Below, one piece after another: positions 1-9,314 of a stretch of DNA of 19,937 bases (position 1 is its first letter; every line of letters begins with the position of its first letter). The stretch spans positions 1-19,937 of the forward strand of contig JAOXYB010010234.1 in assembly GCA_028565635.1 (NCBI GenBank), read 5' to 3'. The position numbers and the translations under genes are program-made. Below the pieces are notes generated by a model, which did not search any database, was not told the origin of the DNA, and saw only the letters and a program-made list of their open reading frames with translations. The DNA comes from Phoronis ovalis. Taxonomy: Eukaryota; Phoronida; Phoronidae.

Positions 1-289
1 ATCTTAGAAATATGTAAAATTTCGTTAATGTACATTAACTATGAACTATATAGCGTATAAATCATTGAAACACTAATTGTGACGAATAACTGTCTACGAT
101 CGGCGCACATGATCGTTTTCCATGTATTCACTGTGTGAGCTTTGTAATTACTAGTATGTCCCTTCTTCATAATTGTTATGAATGATTGTCCTACTGTTTA
201 CAAAAACCGTGCTGGGATCATTTGGCGGTAATTTTATTTTGCGGCAGCTTTTTTTGTAGGCAAGATAAATTCACAGTTTAACTCATCAG

Positions 290-295
290 TTTATT
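290..295 (-). terminator. poly(A) signal AATAAA
   Basis: The minus strand reads CCCAAATAAACTG here, 67 bp past the TAA at 362-364. The canonical hexamer at a normal distance supports the end of the short secreted peptide gene. Confidence 0.6.
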
Positions 296-361
296 TGGGG
301 CATAGATAGGTATTCTTTGACAGTGTAAATTGTGCGTAAAAGAAACAGTTTTCTTTGATAG

Positions 362-1253
362 TTATCGTTCTGTAACTTTTTCTTCACCGGTGTCTTTAAT
401 GAGGTCCAACAATTCACGAGCAGTAGCATCAACGCTTACTTTATCTGATTAGAAAAAGTGTAATAATGTGTTAGCGCTAATTTTACCTAAGAAAAATCTT
501 AATTTACATTTAGACTAGTAAACAACCTGCCTGACGAGTGAACATTACACTGTGTAGTAATGTCAATCCAATTTTTGTGAAAAACAATATTACTAGAGAG
601 AAGTTTTGAATGCGTACAAAAATATGTAAATTGTGTTACAGGAAGTTATGGAACAAGTTGACCCTTTTTGTGCCTTTTGTGTTTAACTTTGAAATAAAAA
701 TGAAACAAAAGTTCTCTCAAATATTCTTAAAGTTTGAAATCACACAAATTCCAAGTCTTGGTAACTATTCTGAACTCATTGTCAATTAATTAAAATACTT
801 TTGTACATTTTGTTTTTATGCGTTGTAAAGGTCAATAATCTCGTTAATCAATTTACTTATCCATCAGAAAATGAAAGAATTTCAAGTGTCAACCCTTTAA
901 GTGCAACCGCTATTGATAATGCCAACAACAGTTCAGAAAAGATATCTAATAATTTAAATTTCGAAATACTTAATATTATTTCCAGAATAAGTGCCGCTTA
1001 TCAGATAATCACGAGAACAAATTTCGTTTTGGCTTAAACCTTTACGCTGCTATACTTCTGTTTGTAGAGATAGTGCCCGTGAAGTTTATATCATGACAGG
1101 TACTAACAAATATTAATTGATAATTAAACAATAAGAATTATATTTTAAAACATTAAAAAAACTATTTTTATGATACATTCACTTACCCTCATGTGCATCT
1201 ACCATTAGTAGCAAGGACGGCATCAGGACCGCGAGCAAACACTGTGGCTTCAT
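362..1253 (-). CDS. two-exon gene for a short secreted acidic peptide (~49 aa)
   Basis: Coding exon 1 is 1253-1187 and coding exon 2 is 444-362, joined across an intron with donor GAGG|GTAAGT and acceptor TTTTTCTAATCAG. The donor leaves phase 1 (one G) and the acceptor exon supplies AT, making an Asp codon, so the frame runs cleanly to TAA at 362-364. Residues 1-20 form a signal peptide: Met-Lys start, a Leu-rich hydrophobic core (LLAVLMPSLLLMV) and a small-residue exit (DAHE). The remaining ~27 residues are charged and helix-prone (ELLDLIKDTGEE), with no Cys. A TATA box (1349-1356) lies about 100 bp upstream of the ATG and a canonical poly(A) signal (290-295) 67 bp after the stop, so the locus looks complete. 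Product unrecognised. It resembles the signal-plus-propeptide part of the gene at 8437-9926. A further exon hidden in the intron cannot be excluded. Confidence 0.62.
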
Positions 1254-1348
1254 CTCAATTTCTAGATCTAGTTTTGCAATAAGTATTACAAATGAGATAG
1301 CCTGCTAGCAGAGCTCCAAAACAAACTAAAAACATTAAACGGAATCGG

Positions 1349-1356
1349 CTTTTATA
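1349..1356 (-). promoter_or_regulatory. TATA box of the short secreted peptide gene
   Basis: On the minus strand this reads TATAAAAG, a consensus TATA box. Initiation about 30 bp downstream (near 1320) would give a 5' UTR of roughly 65 nt before the ATG at 1253. A second TATAAAA lies at 1559-1565 on the same strand but is farther from the start codon. Confidence 0.55.
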
Positions 1357-1359
1357 ATA

Positions 1360-2065
1360 TCCCACGAAATGAACACTGAGTGTTTTGTCAAGATTATCCA
1401 GAATTGGAAATGTTTCTGATAACTTAGACAAACATCCTTCGTGGTTTTTTAATTTCTAAGAAACATTAAAGTTAACTTTGATATGAACTGTAAGAAATAC
1501 AAATATGATAACATACAACATGGAAGAACAATGCGATACTCACTGCGCATGTGCCAGTTTTTATAATCAGTTGAACAAAAACTGACACGAGGGAGCGAGT
1601 GCGGAAAATTGCGCTAATGTTTATGTTTTAGTATATGTGCTACATTATTCTCAGCAAAATTCTTACCTTAAAAAATACTTAAAAATTATCTTTAACATTT
1701 TTTTAAAAAAATAATTAAAATGTTATCTGGATTAAAGTATCAATAAATTAATTTATAGACACAGCATGATTACATATACATTAAAACAATAATACATAAG
1801 GCACGTTTTTATGAAATATGGATTTGCAAGCCAAAATACGCTATTGCTTACTCAAATGCAAGAACACTTTTATGCACTTGAGCTAAGGACTCGAGAACGC
1901 CACGGATTGTTAGTGAAAAGATTCACGGAATATTATTTACAAATCAAAACCACCCACCCCTAAATTTAAACCATTTTAGGATAGATTTTATGTGGGTTCT
2001 CTAGTGCATGAAGCATTTATTTTGTCAAAGTAAGGACATAGAAAACTAGATAACCTTTTAGCAAA
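1360..2065. other. no gene seen; AT-rich upstream region
   Basis: No coding exon, RNA gene or strong repeat is visible. It holds the alternative TATAAAA at 1559-1565 (minus) and long A/T runs. It separates the short secreted peptide gene from the repeat block starting near 2070. Confidence 0.5.
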
Positions 2066-2072
2066 AGCACTG

Positions 2073-2350
2073 AGCGTTGCTCATATTGGCTTTCACGAAC
2101 ATTACCTGGCATCTATATCACCTTTCAACATCATTTTTGAACTTTTCAGCAAATAGTACAAATATTTACATAATTAATATAACCGGATATAAGCTAGGGC
2201 ACGGTTACATATGATTAGAAGCATATTTACATAACTTATAGATAGCCTGTCAACAAAGGCAGCGTTGCTCATATTGGCTTTGTGAACATTACCTGACCTC
2301 TAAATCACCTTTCAACATCATTTTTGAACTTTTCAGCAAATAGTACAAAT
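2073..2350. repeat. direct repeat, ~90-bp unit repeated at 188 bp spacing
   Basis: The segment 2073-2163 recurs at 2261-2350 with few changes. Both begin AGCGTTGCTCATATTGGCTTT and share CACCTTTCAACATCATTTT and CAGCAAATAGTACAAAT. The spacer between them is unrelated AT-rich DNA. Confidence 0.8.
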
Positions 2351-2399
2351 TAAATGCTTTAGGACTTCCTGACTTCCATGCTTTCTGAATATTGTATGC

Positions 2400-3300
2400 C
2401 AATTTGAGAGCTTGAACTTTGACCTCCAGATGACCTTTTAAGATCAAGGTCAACTCCGGACTGTCTTATGTCAAAAAACAAACGCTATTGTACTAAACAC
2501 TATGCTTGTTTCATAAAATTAATTTAAAAGTGTTAAAAAAAGTCACCTTTTATTACCTAAATATTCTAAAAGATCATCAAAATGATCTTTTTATAACCTA
2601 ATACCATCATTTTGGAATATTTCGAGCAATTTTAAGAGTTTGACCTTTAACCCTTAAATGACATTTTAACCCAAGGTTAGTAATGGCCTACTCTGGGGGA
2701 TGTCGAACTTCAAATATCATGTCCTTAACCGTAACAGACTTCGAGATATAGCGTAGTGAAAATTGGAATTAATTGAAAGGATGGCAAAAAATAAAAATAA
2801 AACTATTTAGTACAGAAATCTTCTCAAAGATCATCTAAAATACTGCGTTATAACTCAATACAATCATTTTACAACATTTCATTTTTTTTCTCAAAATTTA
2901 ATCGTTTGACCTCCAAATGACCCTTTGACCTCTAGGTCAGCAATGGTTTATGGTAGAGATGTCACACCTCAAGTACCATGTCCATAACTGTAACAGTTTT
3001 CAAAGTATAGCTTAGTAAATATTAGAAGATCAATAAATTAATTGAAAACATGCCAAGAAAAATAAAAAAAACATCTTTTAGTACTGAAATATTTAAAAAA
3101 GTCATCAAAACTACTTCGTCGTAACTCGACACCATCATTTTTAAATATTTTGAGCAATTTAAAAAAAAAATACCTCCAAATGATCTTTTGACCTTAAGGT
3201 CAACAATGCTCTACCCCAGGGATGTCACACATCAAGTACCAAGTTCCTAGCTGTAACCGTCATCGAGATATAGCTTGCTGAACATTGGAAGAAAAAGTAG
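2400..3300. repeat. diverged ~260-bp tandem repeat (3-4 units) with TGACCT boxes
   Basis: Landmarks recur in order: a TGACCTCCAAATGACCTTT-like box at about 2421, 2641, 2908 and 3170, then a CTGTAAC...GAGATATAGC-like box at about 2731, 2990 and 3253 (spacings 259 and 263 bp). Each unit carries TGACCT/AGGTCA half-sites in opposed orientation. The units are diverged, so the array is old. No ORF runs through them. Confidence 0.75.
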
Positions 3301-3334
3301 AAAAAGAAAAAGAAAGAGAAGGAAGAAAAAAAAC
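3290..3334. repeat. purine-rich (GAAA)n tract
   Basis: An almost pure A/G run (GAAGAAAAAG repeated with variation) directly follows the last 260-bp unit. It may be the tail of a dispersed element. Confidence 0.6.
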
Positions 3335-4475
3335 AGTAGGCTTGCCCCCTTATAGGAGCAATCCTAATTAATGTCTGCTTTCCTCATATTTATGGAGGCT
3401 GTACTAAATCAGATTATTCTACGCCTACGCTTCGTTTATCTTATCTCCTATTTTATTTACTTTAAATGTTGAATAGCAAAACAACCCCTTTCATATTTAT
3501 TCGTCTGACCTTAAAGTTGATCCTGTTTTGTGGTTTATCGTAATTATTATAGCATGACACGGAACATTTAGGCATGTGTGCATATGAACGCTCACATAAA
3601 TGTCAACTCTGTCTAATCATCTTGTTCATGGAATGAGCAAAGAAGTTAGTATTCCTGGCATGTCTAGGTAAACATTCGTAAACACTCACCAGGATTTCTT
3701 TTTGGCTAAATTGTTTTGGAATACAATTAAAAAGACTTAAATAGCTATAAACACACATCTTTGGCCAGGGCCTTTGATGAAAACACTCACTTGCTTTTAG
3801 AAACAGGCACGTGATACTAACAGTGTAATATATAAATGGAGTTAGGTCTGAGTATGGTTAATCGCTTTTCATAAATATACGATATTATTTTAACGCGGAT
3901 GCACTATACTTGTTTGTCTGGTGCATTATACTACTCCGCGTACTAGACAACATTGCTAACTGAAGACAAGATGAATCAGGCGAATGTCCAGGAATAAATG
4001 TGTATTTATTAAGCTAATAAAAATTTGAATATCCAACAAACTTGTCTGAAAAATAAAATTAATACGGATTAAGTTTAAATGTTCATGAATGTATCCGGCT
4101 CAAACATGGAAGGATAAAAAAATGTTTCTTATACGACAGTTTTTATTTAAAATGTTCGGTTTTAAATATGCCATAATGTCGGAAATGCAATGTATCGTTT
4201 TGGATTTAAAAATGTCGTCATGTTTGAAATGTATGCTGTTGTGCTAACAGGTATCAGCTGTTTATACATTTTGTCAGACCTTTGGTTGATACACAACAGT
4301 ATAAAGACCCGTCCAACACAATGCTAAATAAACGATTTCAAATATTTATGTAAAAATACCTAAACGCTGAGCGCCAGTTTCTCTCTTGATTCACTTGCAT
4401 AACACATACGTCTTAGGAAAACCGTTCCATTTACCCCTCAAATTCGATATTGTTGCCGAAAAATGAATCCCCTTG
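3335..4475. other. no gene seen; AT-rich intergenic DNA
   Basis: No supported exon on either strand. Minor structure only: a CACGTG E-box near 3810, and ACGCGGA (3893-3899) paired with TCCGCGT (3935-3941) as a weak hairpin. Confidence 0.45.
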
Positions 4476-6077
4476 GAGATTTCTACGTACGTAAAGTGAG
4501 AACCAGATTCAGATTAAGATGCAGATTCAGAACCAGATTCAAAGTGAAGTCAGAACCAGATTCAGATTCAGAACCAGATTCAAATTCGAAGAAAAAAATC
4601 AAAAATGAATGCAGGTATTCGTTAAAAAACCACGACTTTTAACTTTTTTGTTTCCACTGTTTTTTCAAGAGGTGAAGGTTTCCAAGCGATTTTTCTGAAT
4701 ATTTTTACGGATTTTTAGCAGATAAACGAAAAACCAAGAGACACTAGTTATAAAAAAATCTTCATGTATACCTAGAATACTCACAAAAAAGCGAAAAAAG
4801 ATTGTTGCTACGCAACTAAATTCCCCCCAATAGTGATCGAAATATGAGGCCGCAACTTTCGGACTTAGTTTATTTTGAATCTGGTTCTGAATCTGGTTCC
4901 GGGGATAAAAAAAGTTGTGCACCTCAGCATGTTCAAAAAGTTATGTTTTTATAAATGTCGGTGATGTTAACGGATTCCACAAAAAAATATCTCATTGCTC
5001 ATTTCTTCTTTTATGGTAGCCCGTATTATCAGATAATTCTTAAAATATTTCAATGTTTTTTCACTTTTTTGTGAATATTCTCGATATGTTTGAAGAAACT
5101 TTTATAACTGGTGACACTAGTTTTTTCGATTATCTGCTAAAAATCCGTGAATATATACAGAAAAATCGTTTGTAATGTTTTAAAAATTATCTGATAATAC
5201 GGGTTACCATAAAAGAAGAAATGAGCAATGAGTTAATTTTTTGTGGAATCCGTTGACATCACCGACTTTTATAAAAAAGGGACTTATTGAACATTTTGAA
5301 GTGTATAACTGTTTTATCCCCAGAACCAGATTCAAAATAAACTAAATCCGAACGTTGCGACCTCACATTTCGATCGGTATTGCTGGAAATTTAGTTGCTT
5401 AGCAACAATGTTTTTTTAACTTTTTAGTGAGTATTCTTGGAAGGTATAAAGACATTTTTATAACTAGTGCCACTAGCTTTTTCGTTTAACTGATAAAAAT
5501 CCGTGAATATATTAAGAAAAACCGTTTGAAATATGTTTAAAAGTATCTGATAATACGGGTTACCATGAAAGAAGAAATGAGCAATGAGATAGTTTTTGTG
5601 GAATTCGTTGACATCACCGGTTTTTATAAAATAAATGACATTTTGAACATTTTGATGTGCACAACTTTTTTTATCCCCGGAACCAGATTCAGAACCAGAT
5701 TCAAAATAAACTAAGTCCGAACGTTGCGGCCTCACATTTCGATCGCTATAGCTGGAAATTTAGCTGCTTAGCAACAATAGTTTTTCGCTTTTTCGTGAGT
5801 ATTCTAGATACGTATGAAGAAACTTTTATAACTAGTGTCACTAGCTTTTTCGTTTATCTGCTAAAAATCCGTGAAAATATTCGCTTGGAAACCTTCACCT
5901 AAAACAAAGCAGTGGAAACAAAATATAGTTAAAAGTCGTGTTTTTTTCTCAAATACCTGCATTGAGGGCATTTCGATTTTTGATTTTTTTTTTCGAATCT
6001 GAATCTGGTTCTGACTTTACGTTGAATCTGGTACTGAATCTGAATCTGGTTCTGACTTTACGTACGTGAAATTTCTC
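4476..6077. mobile_element. foldback-type element with long inverted arms and internal tandem units
   Basis: ACGTACGTAAAGT starts the left end (4485) and its reverse complement ends the right (6067). The flanks GAGATTTCT and GAAATTTCTC may extend the inverted repeat to 4476 and 6077. Inward, both arms carry CAGATTC/GAACCAGATTC minisatellite runs, then matching sequence in inverted order: GTTTCCAAGCG, TTTTTAGCAGATAAACG, ACACTAGTTATAAAA, GGCCGCAAC, GGACTTAGTTTATTTTG, a GGGGATAAAAAAAG box and CATTGCTCATTTCTTCTTT. Left arm is about 4485-5040 and right arm about 5515-6067. No transposase is present, so it would be non-autonomous. No clear target-site duplication was found. Confidence 0.75.
5056..5895. 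repeat. tandem ~360-bp unit (2.3 copies) inside the foldback
   Basis: AAATCCGTGA occurs at 5141, 5498 and 5865 (spacings 357 and 367) and CTGATAATACGGGTTACCAT at 5191 and 5547 (356). Two full units and a partial third run in this orientation. A further copy, inverted, forms the left arm. The middle copy has a 12-bp loss in the GAACCAGATTCA run. Confidence 0.8.
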
Positions 6078-6288
6078 GAATTGGTACCTGGAGCTACTTG
6101 AACTTGACCTCTCGTGCGTGAACTGATAAAAGGTCATGTGATGTACCCCGAAATTTTCGTTAATTTCAAAAGCAACAGCTGCCATTCCCGTTTATAAAAA
6201 TAGCTTAATATATTTTAACTATACTCCAATAGATATCTGTCTAGCGACACACCTCTGCACCTCGCAATTTTTGGATTTTTAATATAAA

Positions 6289-6480
6289 TGTATGTTATTA
6301 TGTTGTTACGGTATCAAAACTGGTTTGCAAAAGTTGCAGCAGGAACGCCTGGCTGAACAAATCGCCGTGTCTCTTTCTGTCCAAAATGTTACACACTTGT
6401 TTTCTAATTTAGTTCATAACGTACAATTCTTTGATAGTTGGATCGAATGTTTCAAAATCCACCAAGAAACCTTATAGTAA
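6289..6480 (+). pseudogene. SPOP-like BTB/BACK domain fragment
   Basis: A 61-codon open frame from ATG 6292 to a TAG at 6478-6480 contains a Cys-Tyr start, LAEQIAVSLSVQNV, then LVHNVQFFDSWIECFKIHQE. This order (short helix, LSVQN, a 'LHxAxxL' helix, a 'C.xFIxxH' helix) matches the 3-box/BACK segment that follows the BTB domain in SPOP/roadkill-type Cul3 adaptors. The usual Ala/Asp-Leu of 'LADLHSA' is changed to Leu-Val, and the MATH and BTB domains are absent upstream, where an in-frame stop lies at 6281. It starts about 200 bp outside the foldback element. Most likely a gene relic; a last exon of a longer gene is possible but no acceptor was identified. Homology is judged by eye. Confidence 0.45.
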
Positions 6481-6489
6481 AAAAGAAAT

Positions 6490-7955
6490 TGTATCCCATA
6501 AATATAGTCATCACTCAAATATTTCTCTGTACTTTACAAAAAAATATAACTTACAAACTGTCCTTAATATTTCGTGATGAAAGAAACTTGGAAGATTTAT
6601 GAAATTTACACCTTCTATCTACCGCCATGATTTCATACATACAAATTTTCTTGTAGATTAATACAGAAACGGCTGCCCCGGCGGTTGGTAATAATTTAGG
6701 GATTTCCAATTTAATGTTAAGCGTTTTTAAAATGTATATCGTTTGTAAAATAGGATGTTCGTAAAATCACCGTAATGTTGAATATTTCAGTGATCGCTAA
6801 TAACGAAAACACGATTTATAATTGACGAAGAAACGAATTGAACGAGACACGGATGCAAACCAGACTATACAGAGTTGAGTAGCGGGCTGTTGTATGATAA
6901 AAGTTGAACTATAAAAAACTCACTTTTTTACAATTTAAGTTAACAATGTATTGAATGTGAGGCAACATGTGGACGAATATATCCTTTCTTTCTGTTTTGA
7001 ATTATTCATATCTATATTACTAAATCTCGAGTGTCCGTCTGTCACTCTGTCACTCTTTCCACCAAATATCTTCAAAACTATTACATCCAGAATCATGATA
7101 TTTTCACACATCGTAGGTATCGACGATGGCTCGGTATCTTTGTTGTAGTCTGTGACAGGACTATGTGCCGCTCTCACCAACATGTTTTGGAGTCCGAAAA
7201 CACGATGCGGCAAAATGATTTTACACCTGCCAAAAGACGATTTGCTTCCATTTTTGAAGTACTTTGATAGCTACGAAATGATTTATAAATGAAAAAAAAA
7301 GCTGTTTGCTAAGAGTCAGATGTACTTATTGCACTTTGTTCTCAATCAAGAACCGATAAATTAAGAAGGTACATTTGTCTGTGAATCTAATATTTAATGT
7401 GTATTAGACCACAAAACAGGATCCGATAATCTACATTGGTAAAAAAGCGGATCCACTCAGCTAATATCTTCAAAAAGAGGGTTGCACGCCAAGGTCGCAC
7501 GTCTCTGCATTGCGGTCTGATTATTCTTCTAACTCTAGACAGAAGCTCATTATATCATTGGGAAACAACTTTCTCTTTTAGATGAACGTAAGATGAAATA
7601 ATTGAACCTGTGCCAAAATACATGGACATGTAGTAACTTGATGACAATGCCGTCTAACGTATAATTATGACATCTTTTCGTTCTAGTGGCTATGAGGAGT
7701 GATATTTAGCTGTAATAATGTCCAGCTTTTCTAAATCACAATAAAGAAACAAAAGTGTGATATTCTATTAGCATTTGTATTTAATGCCCCAGTGGTCGTT
7801 AACAAACGATGTCATAACTTGCTATGTAATAGAACTGAAATTAATCAGAACGAAGAAAAAGGAACACTTAATCATGTGCACCTTAGAGTGGGATTTAAGA
7901 TGATTATAACCTGGTTTATTAGTCTCTGAAAGAAGATTTCATATTTTCAATGGCA
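6490..7955. other. no gene seen; AT-rich intergenic DNA
   Basis: Overlapping short open frames on both strands at 6935-7267 come from a stretch containing GTCCGTCTGTCACTCTGTCA. They show no recognisable domain and oppose each other, so they are probably non-coding. Nothing else supported. Confidence 0.4.
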
Positions 7956-7961
7956 TTACTT

Positions 7962-8312
7962 TCAGGCCCCTCAGATGGGGGGGGGGGGTGAATTGGGCGT
8001 GAATGTACCCGGTATACCCTTTTGAAATGGGAGGAACATTTTATATAGTGTCGCACCTCCTTTTAAAATAGTAACGCATCCCCCGTTTGAACTGACAGGA
8101 AAACACGCGCCCCTCTTTTGAACTGGCAGTAAAGTTTGCTTTTCGTCACCACGTATTGTTAGAACTGGATTGGAAATGAGCATTTTTTTGGCAGCACGGA
8201 GACGTTTCAGCGACCCTTTTTTCTGATTACTGACCTGATATTTTCTGAAATCGGTAATTCTAAAAACACTACAAACGGACACCCCTTTTGAAAAAGAGAC
8301 TGACGGGCCTGA
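7962..8312. mobile_element. 351-bp MITE-like element with 13-bp terminal inverted repeats
   Basis: The left end TCAGGCCCCTCAG (7962-7974) and the reverse complement of the right end, TCAGGCCCGTCAG (8300-8312), match at 12 of 13 positions. Both sides are flanked by CTT (7959-7961 and 8313-8315), a possible 3-bp target duplication. Inside, a CCTTTTGAA(A/C)TGG-like box repeats near 8017, 8057, 8084, 8115 and 8284, and there is a run of 12 G at 7977-7988. No transposase. It ends about 25 bp beyond the poly(A) signal of the neighbouring Cys-rich gene. Confidence 0.65.
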
Positions 8313-8337
8313 CTTTGATCACAAAATTAATTACATA

Positions 8338-8343
8338 TTTAAT
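8338..8343 (-). terminator. variant poly(A) signal ATTAAA
   Basis: Minus strand reads ATTAAA about 94 bp after the stop codon of the Cys-rich precursor gene. This is the commonest variant hexamer; no AATAAA is closer. Confidence 0.45.
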
Positions 8344-8436
8344 ACAGAATACAAAAATGAAGATAAAAATGCGTAATTATTGCAGATGATAATAATATCT
8401 GTTATGATCAACGTAGTGTAGTGTTGGTAGTACTTG

Positions 8437-9282
8437 TTAACGACCGACTATAATCGGGACACATTTTCCCCTGCTTTGAAATGATATTCTTGTCTTTTTA
8501 AATACTCTTCTTTTGCAACTAGATCCCCTGCAACACTGACGACTTCTGGTGCATTTTCCGTACGGTTTCACACAAACGGCCGTAGATTTAACACATCTCC
8601 CCCGCTTGCACGTTAACTCACGGCAACATCTCTTTCTGAAAAACCTAAACCTACTATACGTAAATGACGACCTGAAAAAAAATTAACAAAAAACTAATTC
8701 GATTAGTTTATAAAAAATTAGATGATAATTTATTAAAAAGCTAAAATAAATAATGGTTATTGTATATACCTGCACTTTGTTCCTAAAGTTCTACAGAGCG
8801 GCCGCCAGATCTTTGATTTGGATACCAGGTCAAGGTCACTATCATCATCTTCCTCATCGGGATCATCAGAATCTTCTACATCATCCTTTTCGCCCAGAGT
8901 CCTAGAAAAATTAAAAAGCGCAAAGTCTCAGATGAATTTTTTTTCACAAATTATCAAATCATTTAAATATCATCATCGCCATTGTCACCATTGTTGCAGT
9001 CCCCATAAACATTATTCATCATCGTCGTTATAACAGCATAATATCAACATCATTACCACAAAGTTGTCATAGTAATATCCTCAGACATAACTTACCCTGT
9101 GCACGTGGTTAACCTTGTAGTTTCAATTTAATAGTCAGTTAAATCATGCATATGGTTAACAACATTTCAGTTTCACTTTTATCATCGTCATCGTCGAAAT
9201 TTAAACGATGAATGTTGTTTTTTAAAACGTAATATGTGTGTTCATATAAATGTTTTTTACCTACCTCAGTTCTTCCTCGTCC

Positions 9283-9314
<32 letters not shown>

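Noticed and set aside
639-700. Plus-strand terminal exon: TTACAG acceptor, short frame to TAA, then AATAAA
   Set aside because: Only ~15 codons, no upstream donor found, and it lies inside the intron of the minus-strand gene.
801-1037. 78-codon plus-strand open frame
   Set aside because: No Kozak-like start, no domain, and it lies within the intron of the opposite-strand gene; likely chance in AT-rich DNA.
3893-3941. ACGCGGA...TCCGCGT hairpin as a possible structured RNA
   Set aside because: Only the outer 7 bp pair; the inner bases do not form a stem.
5949-6185. Minus-strand frame with Ser/Arg-rich repeats at the foldback end
   Set aside because: It translates the CAGATTC terminal minisatellite and has no independent coding support.
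6935-7267. Three overlapping frames on both strands
   Set aside because: They shadow each other across a GTCCGTCTGTCA-rich stretch with no recognisable domain or splice context.
7971-8282. 103-codon minus-strand frame
   Set aside because: It falls wholly inside the MITE-like element; its PVQKRG/PFQKG repeats are translations of the TTTTGAA boxes.
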